A DNA stretch of 64,000 nucleotides from Opisthorchis felineus (taxonomy: Eukaryota > Platyhelminthes > Trematoda > Opisthorchiida > Opisthorchiidae): assembly GCA_004794785.1 (NCBI GenBank), contig SJOL01009489.1, positions 373,068 to 437,067 of the forward strand, in the 5' to 3' direction. The position numbers and the translations under genes were made by a program. The notes under the pieces were generated by a model. It made no database searches and had not been told where the DNA came from. It saw only the letters and a program-made list of their open reading frames with translations. Shown here in pieces: positions 1-14,317 of this stretch; positions within the stretch are counted from its first letter, which is position 1, and each line of letters opens with the position of its first letter.

Positions 1-3000
1 GAAACTCCTAGCAGTAAATCTGTCCTCAGGGTGAAGAAATTTTCCAACTCCAAAAAAATGACTACTGTAGAAACCTTTTGAGGGTCTCCCATGAGCGAAT
101 ACTCTGTCGAATTAAACAATTCAGGACTCTATACCGGCTCTCTATGAACGATAGATTTCATTTACTTCACGGCAAGCTGATAACACCTACAACATAGTTG
201 ACGCCTTCGCACTGGTTCAGTGTAAGCAGACCCAAAACTTTCGAATCCTTGAGAATCGTTGATTGAAGCGAGGTGTGTCAGACGATACTGGCAAAACGGT
301 TGAGCATAAAATCATGCTGTCTCACTGATTCCGTTGTTGCTAACAGATCTAGTGAGCATGAAGAAACTACTTCTTTCATGTGACATTACAGTTGAAAATA
401 GAGGAAACTCCACTACTACGTACACCATTTCCACAACCCGTCAGGTATACCTGGTCCCCGAATTTCCATCAACCTCACTTCGTGTTTGAACAGTAGAACG
501 GGCCTTCATAAAGGTAAACACTTATTTGCGAATTAAGACGACGTTATTGGGAATGAATTAGTTGTTACGACATTTTGTGGTGAGGGTGGTTTGGGAGCTT
601 CTATTACAACTAGTATGCCAAGAGATACTGAACCCAGAGACCATCTAGTAGCGGGGATAGTCATAGTGGGACTAATAGTTGATCCTGGTTGTATGCAGCG
701 TCATTGGTCCGGAAACTCTCAGTATATATGGCGGCATGTTTTCGAAGCATCGCTAAAGCATACAGCCGTATGCATGCTAACGCAGAACCAAAAGTCATTC
801 AGGTTGCCGGTCGGATGCCCCTAACGCATGTAGTGAAGCGGTAAACGTTGAACCGGCTAACCGTATCAAAGTTCTGAAGACAAGATGAACAACTGACCCG
901 GGCTTCACTAACCCATCCTGCAAGTCTGATGATGTTAAACTGTTTCAATGTGGTTGGCGACTTACAATGAGCGACTTGTTGCGACTTCATACAATTTCAC
1001 TGGTTCATGCGATGTTGACATAAAATGATGGATTGTTTCATCGGTTATTAGCGCAGACCTATCCAATCCATCATTGATGGGTAGACCACGCGAAAAATTT
1101 ATGCGTCTTTTCAGTAAGGAGTAACCTACTGTGAGGCCGTTGCAAAGTGATTTAATGAGCATGTCTCGGAACTAGAAGAGATGAGGTGGACCAAACCAAA
1201 CCGAAAAAGACAATTGCTGTGTATCATAGCATCCAAGCTTTGTTTTGGAAAGACGGCAATCGTTCCGTGGTATGCTTGTTGGAAAGAAGGAGCTGCTAGC
1301 GGCAGCATAGTTTAAGGACTAGCTTGACTACGTACAGGATACGTCAGCGTCCTGTAGTTTGAGTGTCTCTTTTCATCGTACTTGCTTTTGTATAGTTTTC
1401 CTGAGATCAGGTTATTCTCTAAATTGACCGATCAAATGTGGTATTGGTTCTTTGTTTGCTTATTTGTTCGTTCTAGGTCTCTATTTCTTTGTAAGCTGAT
1501 TTTCTCTTATACCATTGGCTTGATGGAGGCCATCTTCGTTAGCAAATTTTACTTCCCGTATTGTTTGGCTCTTCCGATGTCTGCTGTGCGTTGCGGTTTG
1601 GAACTCCTTTGATCTGGCTGGTCAATTCATTCCGTGTATTGTGTATTCCTGTTGGCCATTTTGATATATCTGATGCGTTGTGGCAAATTCTGCGAGATCC
1701 TGATTCGTTACTGTAGCTTGCCGTGTTGATAGTAACTTCGTGTGCATAATTGTTTTAGTGTCTTCTGGTCTTCCATTAGTTCTTTGCCTAAGTTGCTGTG
1801 CGGCTTCGTTTGTATACGGTCTGGAAATTCTTTGCATCATATTGGTTGATAATCAGGGTCAGCACCAGTTTATCGTTTTTTCCGTAGGGTACCACGGTTC
1901 CATAAACTTATATTCTTTCTTCGTCCTTGCTTGCAATTTTATATGCACGCTATGTTTCTTGCAGTCGCTCCTTTGAATTTTGTGCAAAACATTGGTCTTC
2001 TTCGTGGACTCCAGTTTACCTTTTAGCTATGAGAGTGCTTTTGTGTGCTACCGTTGTCGCAATAGTCTTTTAACCATATAAGAACTGTTCTTTGTATACG
2101 GTAAGCTAATTCTTCGAGAAACCAAAGTGATCGAGCCGTGTCACCTGGGGGACCTGCAAATAAAATTTTCAGGATAGCTGTTCCTCCGGAATGCTTTGTA
2201 AAGACGTTTTCTCCTTCTCCTTGGATTCCACAATAGTGCAGTGGGTTTCGATTCACTCGAGTAATATTCGTATGCAGCTCCGTTTGTGGCAATGTGGGTG
2301 GCTTTTATGTTATGAGTGGCATTTCGGCAATATTCCGACGAGGACATTCAGGGATGTCAGCTCTCTTTCTCTCTGCTCTCAATGTGAACTGCATTTCGTT
2401 GAGAACTCCATCAGGAAATATTGGAGTTTGTTTGTTCGTTACAGTTCAGCCGTGATGAGGACAGCATAGCAACGTCAGGTTTTCAGATTGATTTCCAACG
2501 GTACGATCCGTTCCAATTTCTGAAGCGGAATTTCGGCGACAAATCTTGAGATTGGAGGTCCCACTGATATTAGATTCAGGTGTTGAAGGCATCCTCTATT
2601 GAACGTAAAGTAGGTCTTCCAACAGAGGTTTATCATTTCGCAGATGTCTTCTTTCTCAGGGCCCCCAATTGATACTGCTCAACTGTCCAGCCGCCTAGCG
2701 ACATCATTCTTAGGGAGAATCAAAGTCAACCGATATGAACGGTGAGTTCACAGCGAGTGACACCATCGTCTCATTGCTTCACTTCTTACATCTTCTGTTG
2801 TGCATCGTCTATTGAGGAATGGGCATGTTGATGAGGTATCTCATCCTCCTCCATAGTTCTTTTAAGATGCTATAAGAGGAAATCACAATACAGCAGAGAC
2901 CTAGAACAGACCAATAAGCGACCAGGGCACCGTGCCACCGTTAACCAATCACATTAGAGACATAACTGATTCCCAGCTAAGCTACTTAAACGCAAACACG

Positions 3001-4727
3001 AGAAGAAGAAACGCCAAGATAGCAGTTCACTGACAATATCTCCTCGAATAGTGACGAAATGTTTGCGAATCAAGTGCTAGGCTCGGTTAATTAGCCGACA
3101 CTGGTTCTTATTCTGCAGTGGCCCGTGCGCATGTTGCGAAGGGCCTTCCCTTCATTCTATTTACCTAAATCAGTACTCTAAATAATACAAAAATCACTCA
3201 TTAGAAACAAACCGAAACTAATGGGTTACTGTTATCGCTTTATCATTGTTTGCAAATGAGGGCCAGAAAGGAAATACACCCGAATAAAGACACAATCATT
3301 ACCGTCGGTGATACTTTTCTTTCAGGTCAGTTCTCAGTACCTCAGAGTAGTGTGCCCCAGGGAATTCCTTTCTATTCTGTGATCTGTTCTTTTATCGATT
3401 TGGCTAACCGAACTCTCACAAATACATTGGCATTGACGATTGTCTGCTTCGAGGGACAATTTTCCAGATTACTTCAAAACCCAGGTTATCCACAGGAATC
3501 AAACTAACCAGAATTCGCGGCGGATAAGACCGTCTGACGAGAGTGCGCGAACCGATTAGATTTTCTACAGACTGCTGGCGATAGGTACACTCTATTGGCG
3601 CTGTTTGATACTGGAACTTCGACGAAAAATCTCGCCTTGCATAGTACTCGACGTATTCGAGAAAGCCCAACTGAGTGACGCGCGAAATCACAAGTCGAGA
3701 ATTGTGTATTCTTCGGACCTATCAATAAAATTCAGTATAAATGTACAAAAGTACGCATACGAAGAAAACATCCATCTCAAATTATGGATAGTTCCGTCTA
3801 AATTGTTGCATGGATTGGTGCAAGTCCAGAGAAATCCTTAAAGGGTCATGAAAACCCATACCCGGAGGACACAGCAAATCGATTTAATTTAGCGACAAAC
3901 GTGTGAGCACAACACACCGCAGGCGGTGAAAAGGCACGTGTAAAGAGTGTGTCCATGGTCAAAAGTTCATGAGGGAGTACAGGTGTGTCGACTCTGTGAG
4001 GCAGACATAAAAAACGGTGGGTTCAGCCAAGGGGAGCGTTTGAACGAGGGGAAGGAGGTACACATCTAAGGTTATTGAAATCGCCAGATTGATTAATTTC
4101 CGGGTTTTTTTAGTTGGGAGAATTGAAGTTTTATAAATGAGTGTAACTCTTACTTTGGGAGAAGGGATATCTGTACGAAACGCAAAACTTGGAATGCTTT
4201 TTACCCTAAACCAGTAACGGGTTCAAACCACTACCAAGTAATAGAGCGTTTTCAGACAGTTACGGTCTAAAATTCGCACAAAGGTATCGGTAAAATACGA
4301 GTTATTCGAAAATACAAGAAGCGATCGAGCTCAAGTTAGAAACTACTAAATAGTCATTCTGACTATCAATCGGTACACCCTTCATAGGAGAAACGAATAT
4401 GTCAAAGAATAACGTGGGTACTGAAATTTACCTCAACTGAACGTACCCAGTTACAGCTGACCTCATAAGCAGGTCTCGGAGACACGCTGAGTTTTACTGT
4501 TGACGGCAAATGATCAGTCTGTCACAGTTACCCACTGAAATGAAACTACTTCGGCCAGGCTGAGCTGTGCCATTCTTGTTTCGTATTTTGCTTCAGTAGC
4601 TTATCACTGTTTGCATGTAACTATTCCGTTTCTGAAATTTGCATTGTAATTTTATTGAGGAACAGGCTTCTTTTTCATTTATGCACCCGGTTTTGAGCCG
4701 ATCTACTGATTTCAACTGTTCAGGATG
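1..4727. other. No supported gene
   Basis: Only short, unrelated open frames of up to 92 codons occur, none with a domain I recognise. A stretch near 350-490 vaguely resembles foldback module A but is too diverged to call. Confidence 0.5.
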
Positions 4728-4760
4728 AATCTCAATTTCTTCTCAATCTCAATTTCTTCC
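4728..4760. repeat. Two-copy 17-bp tandem repeat
   Basis: The unit aatctcaatttcttctc is followed at once by a second copy that differs only at its last bases. Confidence 0.85.
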
Positions 4761-4917
4761 AGCTGTTCCGAAATAGGCTCCGTTTATTTTTGGAAATTCC
4801 TACATACCATATTGTAACGAACCTGAAGTGCATCGGATATGACTATTTTACGAGTTTAACGCAATTTATTTTTAATGGTAGCTTGAGCAGATTTGCTAAT
4901 CATTAACTGAGATCTCA

Positions 4918-5031
4918 TCCTGTCAGCGGAGCCAATCTATGCTGAAAAGAACCCGAGGAGCACTGCACAGCTGTTTCATCCTTACTATAGTCATCAGCAG
5001 TGCGCCGCTCACGAAACTCAGAGTTCGTTTT
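4918..5031 (-). repeat. SINE family 3 (tRNA-derived), 3' portion
   Basis: The region shares the segments gccaatctatgctgaaaag, agctgtttcatcctta and atcagcagtgcgc with the copies at 17.7 and 58.1 kb. The tRNA-like head is missing, so this is a 5'-truncated copy in minus orientation. Confidence 0.75.
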
Positions 5032-7835
5032 TTGCCGGAGTCCTAGCTTTGTCTGATTAATCAACCTTGTTACAGAAAAGTGACAAAAAACGGCCTTACA
5101 TTCAGCGAATGCCACGGTTTACACTTGAGCTAATTCGCCTAATTGATCATCATGTTGAACGGAACTTACTTTCAGCCAGTTCTGCTCACCTTTGCTAAAA
5201 GCATTATTCCCAAGACGTCCAGTATATTGTCTTACTTGTCAAAAGGCCACTGTCGTTTCTTACATGTCCTGAGGTTGAAACTTTCGGTCCGGATAATGCA
5301 TTTCATCAGCATAGGAAGAAGACAAGGAATTGACCATTATGCCTCATTTCTTTCAGCCACAAGAGTAACAAGCATCAAACAGTGTACTTCACGCCAACTA
5401 TTACGACAAAAGTTGGAATGAGGTTAGTTTTGGTGTGAGAAAATGACCCAAAACAATGGTTGTTTAATGCATATTTTTCGTTTTTATGCTCTCCCTGGCG
5501 TCGCTTAACAAAAAGCCAACAACTTTGAGTTTCATCTACCCACAAAGTTTGTGTCTATTACATCGACGAGATTACTCTGAAGCGCTGTCATCTCACAATA
5601 CGTCTTGCAACTATTCTGTTCAAACATTTTCACTCGTGATGATGTTCAGTTTGTCTAGGCCACGAGTGTTGTTTTTCCGTCTGTCGTGTGATGACGGCTG
5701 TGCGTCACAGACGACAGAACTACAGATTATCAAGTCTTCTTTTGACACACGTCCATTAATCGCTATTCTGAAGGATGCTAAAAATATACTGTGCTGGGTT
5801 TGTACCAACTACGGTTTCATTTCCAGGAGAACAGAACCAGACGGGAGTGAACGTGGAGTTCCAATCGCAGTTTTGCCTTTCGCTATAAGTGATGCATCAG
5901 ATGCTCTTGTCTAACAGAAAATATCAAGCGTCTAGTTCCTACAGGATCTTCATTGTGTGAATCCTCACTACGGGGCTTTACTAAGCAGCGTAGCCTGAAC
6001 TGGTGCTGCACTGCACACCTATTTCTACCCATCTGCGCGTCTCCTCTGCGTCTTGAGATGCGTCGGATCACTTTCCACAACACTTAACCCGGCATGTTTG
6101 TTGAATTTCAACGTTGATGTTTTTTCTGCTTAGTTTCTTCTTTAGGTCCGGCCCTGAATGGGAGTCACCACTGGCCGGTCAGTCGACCAGTGCAACCACG
6201 TCAGCTACTGGGTCGAGATGTCGGACAAACCAATCACACCTACCCGTAATTGATGGTTCAGTCGCGTCCACGTCAAGAGTTCAAACCTCGGCACCAAATA
6301 AGATGGCCACCGCATGTGAGCTTTAATAAGAGCCTAACTCGTGACTAGTGCTTTCTCACTTTGGCTCGGACTAACCAGAATGATCATGTAGGGACACAAG
6401 GAGAACTAGTCAAAACGAGGGTGACGTAACTAAAAATTCAACTAAATCCCGCAGCCATTCAATAAAAACCACAGCGTCAATCCCGGAAAACCGACCTCAT
6501 ATACGTGTCAATCAACATTCCTCCATCCAGTAGTAAATGACATCCAGATGGATACATTAGTAGTCGGACCGCATAAGTCACAATCAGTTCAGCGGTCCAT
6601 AAATGACGACAAATTTAAAGGGCCACTTAGAAGCGAATGCTGGGTAAACTATACAGGTCTGATCAACAGGGCTTCTGTGAGGAATGCCTAGGTGAGGCAG
6701 TGGGTAATACACTTCAACATGCACTTGATGAGTGTGGTACACAAACTTAGGTTTTCCACACACATACTCGATTACGTCTGGACAGTGCTCAAATGCATGC
6801 TCATATGTCGCGGAGAATTACCACACACAATCTATGGCTGACAAACAACAAACTACCCAACGTATCAAAACTATCTTTAAGGTGATCTCATCAGACCCCA
6901 AATGAGAGTTCATCTCCATCGATCTCTAGTGTCTCCAGCCTCCAATTTAGGCAATTACGAAATTTCAACCACTAAAAGGTACAAATGTAGGGGTGAAAGT
7001 GAAGCACCATCCAATCGGGAACCCGGAGTTTTATGGTTCATTTTAAAGGGCTTCTATCTAACTTTTGGAATTTCTTGGCAGTGTTTCGAAAAACAAGTAC
7101 ACAACTAACCTGTGAAAGGTAGACCAACCCTCAAGGAAACATACACCTGTTTGAATAGCGAATTGAACGGATGAGAACCGTCTAAGCACCACGTAATTTG
7201 TCTATCTGCTAACACAACCAGCGATCAAATGGTACGGATTGGAGATCTGACGTACAAACTTATGATGGAGAAAAATCAGGTTCTGATACAGGCCAGGCGC
7301 GCAGTGCTTTAAATCCTGCATTCATTCTAGGCCAAAATCAAATATATGATATAATATGACAGGCCGTGAAAGTCCGTTTGGTTGGTTGCTCGTTTGCCAG
7401 CTCTGTCTCCCCCACCTTTCGGTGAGGCCCTCTTTTGCGTAGTGTGGTTACACGACGGTGGACATGGAATTGTTTTCGCAGATGAAGATGGTGTTGATGG
7501 AAGGCTCAGGTGAACCTTTCATTTATATCATTCTCCGATTGAGTGTGTTCCCAAACTTCCGCCAGTCCTATTTCGTTCCAAACTGGATACATGTGCATGG
7601 TGCTGCTAGTTGGAGGCTCGTCTGGAGCTCAGACGGACCACTTGTTTGTGATACAAAACTGATGAGCCCGAAGAAACTAAAGAAACCGGAGTGAACTACC
7701 CAGGAGTTTTAATCAGCTATGTAAGTAGTATCACATGTATGTAGTAGTATACATGTGCCAACTTGAAATGAGTGTAGAGGGGGCACAGTTGAAACTACAC
7801 TGACATGCACAGAAGGTACAACTGATTGGTTGTAA
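5032..7835. other. No supported gene
   Basis: The longest plus-strand frame (142 codons, 5486-5914) has no recognisable motif and no clear splice context. I see nothing else I can name. Confidence 0.5.
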
Positions 7836-7912
7836 CGGGTTGCGGGACTTTGTAGAATGCACGCTCAGATCACACTCGTTTGAACAATCGTCCTCCGGTC
7901 CTGGCGCAATCA
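7836..7912 (+). repeat. Dispersed repeat D, copy 1
   Basis: The segment gttgcgggactttgtagaat ... cactcgtttgaacaatcgtc ... cctccggtcctggcgcaat recurs in diverged form at 19634-19680 (reverse) and 21778-21832 (forward). The family is not recognised. Confidence 0.65.
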
Positions 7913-7993
7913 TTCTGGTGAGTCCACACCAAGGGGGGGAGCACTAGACTCTAGTTTCGCAGTTATTAGAGCCTATCAACAGGGCATACTCTG

Positions 7994-8075
7994 GGTAGTG
8001 TCGGGGATTGAACCGCGGACATCCGACCTGCGAGGCGAGCGTGTTAACACTACTCCATCAGCGCACATTAGACGC
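7994..8075 (-). repeat. SINE family 2, tRNA-like head
   Basis: On the minus strand it reads gctgatggagtagtgttaac, then a middle part with cgctcgcctcgcaggtcgg, then gcggttcaatccccgacac. The two ends are A-box-like and B-box-like (GGTTCAATCCC). It aligns with the copy at 14318-14391. The acceptor stem does not pair well, so I read it as a SINE rather than a working tRNA. Confidence 0.55.
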
Positions 8076-10472
8076 CTGTCTGAACAGGCGAACATGTTCA
8101 CGCTTGCGTGATTGGTTTCACAGCGCTTCGTCCTTGTATCTGCATAGAGTGTCACAGATGGAACCTGGTGAGAAGTTTAATGTGTGGCCAACACACGTCC
8201 ACACCACAGCTGTCCTCATTAAGAGGTAGGGCTAATTAATTATCGGGCGAAATCACAAACCTGAATTGAGTTAGAAAAAACAATCAGTCTTCTGATAGTG
8301 AGTGCCTCCGAGTGTCTTCGACCATCTCGACATTCTCCTTTGAAAGGATTCTTCCCCAACTAAAAACCATTACATTAACCGTGTGTTTAGGTTTTTTTAA
8401 ATTGGGGGGAATTTTGTGACCCAAATGTAGTGCAATTTCATCAACAACTGAATGCCTGCGAATTAGTTGGCACATGTTTACTCCCTCACACACTGTGGGA
8501 GTGCGCAGATCAACACGACAGAGGGCGGAGTCTAACTATCTGTTTTGCCGATACCTGAGCAAGACGACGGCTCGACTCGTCAACAGTGGGCTAGAAGGTG
8601 TCTTGATGAAGAGGCTGATGACTGACATGGCCCTTTGGGTGGAACACCAGTTTCAGAGAGGACCTGGCTAAGAAATTTGGAGATACAAATTGCACAGTAC
8701 TTCTCCTACTTTCACCCCTTCTTCTAGGAGAACCCAACTTCTAACGCCTTCCTTGTAACTCTTCCAGAAGCAACCGCGTTAATCGCACTATTGAATACAA
8801 ACTAGTGGTAGGCCACGTCTGCAATGAAACAGTATAACGTTTTCGATATTTCTGACAAACAAGAATAAATTATGTGATACACGACGTTAATATCGGCGCA
8901 GTTTTTGTACGCCACACCGCTCGAGCGATCCGCCAACCCGGTAGGCTCCCCATACAGAAATACAAATTTTCTGGCGGTACTGAGCTACAAACATAAATCC
9001 AATGCACGTAATAGAACGGCATAAAATTGTTTGGTGGTATTTATTTATTAGCGGCATGATGAAATATTGGTCTCCTGGGAGGGCATCATCCGGATTTTTG
9101 TACCCGGAATTAGACGATTACAGGTTTATTGGGAAAATAGCATAGTTCGGAAAACACCAGTTCAGCGCTGGCCTTATCATCAAAGAAATCCTATGGGCTT
9201 TGCAAATTAGCGATTCTACTGTAAAATTCGAAGCACCAGTATGATAGGCTGCTTGAACTAGGTGGTCACAGATAAATTCACCCAAACTCCCTCCCTACAC
9301 GAACGATATGTCAAACAAGCGAGCAGAGGTGACTGCTAAACCGGCCACAGTCAGTCTGCCTTTATTCCCATGTTATTTCGTTCATGGACCATTCAACAAT
9401 AAAGATCACAAATTTTTGTGAGTTCAGACGAGGCCGCTTAGTCTGCTTTCAAACTAATTGCCTGATAACTGTCCTAATGTATTTATTGCACTGTGAATTT
9501 CCTCTGTAAAAGGTCAATTCATGAGGTACTCCTCTACGGGGAAGTCAGACTTGGATCGTTTCGGGTGTGGCCTCTCTTTAGGGAAGAAGGGGGTAGGTAG
9601 AGAACTAATTATGGGGCCTATTTCGGACTCCTCAGGATTATGGCCTTATTTCCAAGCAGTATGTTTCAAACAAGTTCATTCTACAGTCCTGTTGTTGCCA
9701 GGATGACCTCTTGGTGACTAGAGAAATAGGTCTTCGTGCTTTAGAACGATTCCAAGCGACTGTAAAACTCAAGATTTAGCAACTTGCAACGTTATAGTGA
9801 CCTTCACTTAGCAGGTAAAAACCGACAGTGAGCTTTCTCTGGGCGTTTGCTTCTCAAAGGAATTGTGGGAATGGGAATTCCAAGAAATCATGGTCTAGAT
9901 GTTTGGTTCAAAAGAGTGGTTCTAAGGTTTGTAGGCGGAAATTTCAGATTTTATGTATTCATATTTCCTTGCCTATAAACGGACAGTGACAATGTGCAAC
10001 GATCGTTTCAGGAAACAACTGATGGTGTTTCGAGAAGATCTGCACGAAAGTTTTTTTCTTGAAGCTGATAAAAGCTCAATGCACTGTCACCCGGTATGCC
10101 GAGAACGGCCAATGAGTAGTAAAAAAATGAACAGTAAGAGAGTGGCAGCTTAAACTTTTCGGATTACGAAGCTGGTAGTGTTTTGGGATAGAAACTCTTC
10201 GCATAAAATAACAAAGTTGGCAAACTTTAGAGGAGATTTTATCAACTTGTTTATGTTACGTCAAATCACAGGGGATCGCAGTTAACTCGAGTTGGGTAAC
10301 CGTCGTTGCGGGTAGTTTGGGTGAAATATCCTCGAGATGTTTACTCCTCCGCCGTCACCTTGAGGACAACCTCAGTGCGGTTAAACGATTTTTATTATAG
10401 GATGATACCATGTATCCATAGACAGGCGGGTTTTGTCTTGTTTGAATAAGTAAGATGCTTTTTCGACAAACA
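8076..10472. other. No supported gene
   Basis: Only short open frames of up to 69 codons. No repeat family from elsewhere in the window was recognised. Confidence 0.5.
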
Positions 10473-10793
10473 CGCTCATTTGCACATCAACTGGGTTTTC
10501 ACGGGAGACTCAACTGAATCTATCGTTTATGATATTCTTCAACTGAATGTGCTGCACACAGGCCGCCTCATGTTTCAGTTGGCCCGATATTCGAGATATC
10601 GCAGTATATTTTCATAAAGGAAACTACTCATAAGGTTGCTGAAAACTCTTCGACAGTCCACGACCGGTTTCGCCCTTCTTGGGGCTCATCAGGTAGGCGC
10701 GGTCCCCGAGTTTCCGTCAACCAAGAAGGGCGAAACCGATTGTGGGCTGTCGGAGAGTTTTCAGTAACCTTGTGAGTAGTTTCATTCATGAAA
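10473..10793. repeat. Foldback element with 63-bp inverted arms
   Basis: Left arm 10620-10682 (starts gaaactactcataaggttgc) and right arm 10721-10783 (ends gtgagtagtttc) are inverted repeats matching at about 57 of 63 positions around a 38-base spacer. Upstream, 10473-10606 carries the second module of the family (cgctcatttgcacatcaact ... gatattcgagatatcgcag). The same modules recur in several other places in the window. I see no coding sequence inside it. Confidence 0.85.
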
Positions 10794-13700
10794 ATAAGAT
10801 CCTGTCAGTTTGAAACATGCTATGCCGACGGTAATACCATAAACTTACTATATCAAAGTGTACTGCTCGTTAAGGTTTAATCAATTTCTATAGACAGTGG
10901 ATGGATACGATGACAGGATAGCTCCTCGAAGAGCGCCACATTCGCCGACATGAATTTTACATACTTTATCACCAGTTTAAACATATTGCATTTGTCAATA
11001 AAGCTGTATAAGAGGTCCAGAAAGTTCTATCTGTTGAATCAAATGCACTGGAAAAATCCATAAAACACCCGAAAACATTTGATTCTGAAATCTAAAATCT
11101 TCAAAATTGTGAGACAGAGGTAACCTACAACAGCTGAAGTAGAATCCCACATCTTTCACGCGCAATAATGCATAGCACCGGAGTCAAAGAGAAGGGGTGG
11201 TCATTACTCGCCAAAACAATCAAACGACACCTGTAAGAAACATATTAGCACCTCCTGGTTTGGCGTTAACCACAAGATGGAGCCTACTTATGTGAAAGCA
11301 TAATTTTGCACCAGCATACTCAAAAACGTTTACAGAAAATCCACGTCATTTTCGTTCTCTGGTGAACGATTCACTGGGTGGTTGAGGTGTAATGCTTGGA
11401 ACTGCCTCCATTGGGTGGTCGCGTCAGATTGGAGTGTTACGTCAACAAACTTGCGCACGGCACAACAGAAAATCGGTAGGCTAGGGCGAAAATAATACAA
11501 CGAGGCTGGTTACTTGATTGCTCAACAATTCACAATGATGTGCGCAATAATTGTTTTGTTACTACTGTAAAATCAATCGATAGGTGTTTTTATCATGGGA
11601 CCTAAACTATGTTATGCTTGTAGGAAACCTGGGAACCCGACCTAGAACTACAGTTCGAAAATATATTTGCTCACTCGTCAGATCCCAACCTGCATCACAA
11701 TGTGGCCCCCAACTACCAATGGCTGTCTAGCCTTTATATCATAAAGCCTTTCTTTATCAAGGGATGATCACTTGGAACCTTGCGAAAATCATCGCATCTA
11801 TACCTGAGAAAGCTTCCGGTATTATTCTGTTTGATGGAAACTGAGTACTTGGATAAAATAAAGATACTGCTGAGTGGCGATAACATAATCGGAAAAATCA
11901 GGCACACAAAAAATATATAACACCCCAGGTATAGAAAGTCTTCCCGAAGCCTCTACAAATGCTGCAGCACTTCACAAAACGGGCTCATACACGTTTGAAC
12001 AGCTTAGAACCGCAAGTACAGTCATATTCAGGTTCGAATGCGATCGCTTAGATCTACCGTCGACCAAAACAACAGTTAAGAGCGAGTCAGAATTCAGCTT
12101 GTACAATTTTATGCGCCTTATACAGCAGATAATCATCAACGTGAAGATGGTTTTAGACGTATCTTCATTGTTCAGCACAGCCTATTTATAGTAGTGTATT
12201 CAAACAAATAAGATCGATACCGACAAACGATCTTAACAGATGCCAAATCTCGTGAACACGGCATTTCGCTAAACAGACACAGTAGCATTGGCTGATGTGG
12301 TTAAAACCCTCACTTGCTGACGTCTTGTTTGGAAAAATAAGCAAGAAGATACGTGACTGCTACCTATTGCCGCCCAATAGAGTACTTATAAACAATGTAT
12401 CATCAACACATCTTGTGCGCTCAACGGGCGACCAAACTCAGTGAACCTAGCAGCAACTGTGAACGCCCAAAGGGGTATCATAGAATCACATGTCCTCTCC
12501 GGATATGTGCCTCTTTGATGAGAGAATTCACAGAAAAATCAATACACATATTACGACAGTTTTGTCTTGAAACAGCGATGTGTGTTGAGAGACCGCGTTC
12601 GGAGGCAGTGTACCAAAGATGTTGTCACTGAGAAGACAGTGCTATATAGATAGCTTCTTAGGAGCTGATGGTATGCGTGCAGCTTTCACTGAGGGTCTCA
12701 TTGTTTACTTTGTAGTTTATCGGAAAGGAACTGCGCTATGAACAAACATATGCGACACGCAGCCAAAGCTGCGCGCAATCGATCAGCTCCAAAGAGCCTC
12801 GCCTATGAGATAATGCATTAAAAGGAAACATGTCGGCTCGAATGGCGACAAGAAAACCAACTGCCACCGCCTCTATCATTTGTCCACACCTTTGTATCAC
12901 ACCACTTTCTTGCTTTCAACCTAAGCGAAAGGCATCTGGCGGTGCATTCATTTTCTGTGTTCAATTTCGTGTTTAGCTCAGTAAAATAAGTTACGTGAGT
13001 CGCATGGCCAGACGATTCTCCACAAGTACGTGGTTGAATAACAGAGTTACCAATCATCTAAATAATTACATAGTAGCAAGTCGCATTAAATCAAATGACT
13101 CAGTCACAGTCCCCATCGCATTCCGACCTATTTTCTGGATGCGTGAAAGACACATAAGAGTAGTGAAGAATCACGGTCTAGCCCCATAGATGAGCTTATA
13201 ACCCTTTGACTGTTTAACCCTCTTTTTTTGTGCTCATTTGAGCTAGCCTAGCTCCTCTCCTGTACAAGTAATAAGTAGTTGCTTTCCGACTCCATTAGCC
13301 GAACAAGTTTCAGTCGGTTTTCTAGTGTCCTTCGTCATTTTCCAAACCTTAGCAACCAAGTTAGTATGTGCATTTCGTAGTGTTTATTTGAAAATATCGA
13401 TATATCAGCTAAACGACTAACCAGTAGGGTAAAATGAGGTCATCCAGTAAACAAGGAGAAACAAGAAAGCAAGAAGTGTCATTCTAACCACATGATCTTG
13501 TGTTTTTAGACCGAGTAGGCCTTCTGCATTGTGTGGCGTTCACCCGACTACTGACTCAAAGGTATCGAACGAGGGATAGTAGGCAAGGCGAACAGCGTTA
13601 CCGTTCGTGCTCATAACCCTGAACTCTGTAAGCGTTGACAATTCGTCAAAACTGATTCCCACTTGGGCCAAAAAAATCATCGGGATTCCCTGTAAGTAGT

Positions 13701-14317
13701 TGGTCTTAGGGCCCCATAACCAACATTTGGCCATTTAACCATGATATCCGCACAAACCCCCTGAGAATGCATAACAATGTTCTTCATCCGGTACCATTTA
13801 GGGTGAACTCTTTCCGAAGGGAGTTCACTCCAAGTGGATGTTCGATATCTGCCTTCCATGCTGGTCCTACTTCTATACACAAAAACCCACATTACAATTC
13901 GCATGTCTGGCAGATGGGTGAAAAATGAGGAGTGCTGTACTGACTATCAATAAGGAAGTTTTCAAAATTTGGAATCTGTTTAAAACTGTGGAAAGAATCA
14001 TGCTAACTGTGTTAATTACATTGTCCTGCAGCCAAGGTCAATGTTGAGGGCGTAAAAAAACAAAGGCAGCAACAATTCAATAATGGCCGTCTGACTTGTG
14101 AGTGAATGATGACTCAACGCTGCATGCTGAATAACACCAAACTAAACTTGTTGTCCACACGGGAGTGAACAAAACTCTATTGACCTGCCCGCCCTTATCA
14201 GGCTATTACTGCCTCCCTCCACCCCCCCCCTCCCGAGTAGGTATTACCATTCCTTTGAGAAACGCGGATCCATACCACTAGAGGTTTGCTCATATTTGAT
14301 CTCAGCTTATCATCTAA
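10794..14317. other. No supported gene
   Basis: Short open frames only. A run of nine C lies at 14222-14230. Nothing else is recognised. Confidence 0.5.

Noticed and set aside
350..490. Possible foldback module A
   Set aside because: Only scattered similarity (tggtccccgaatttccatca); too diverged to call.
5486..5914. 142-codon plus-strand frame
   Set aside because: Composition looks random and no motif is seen.
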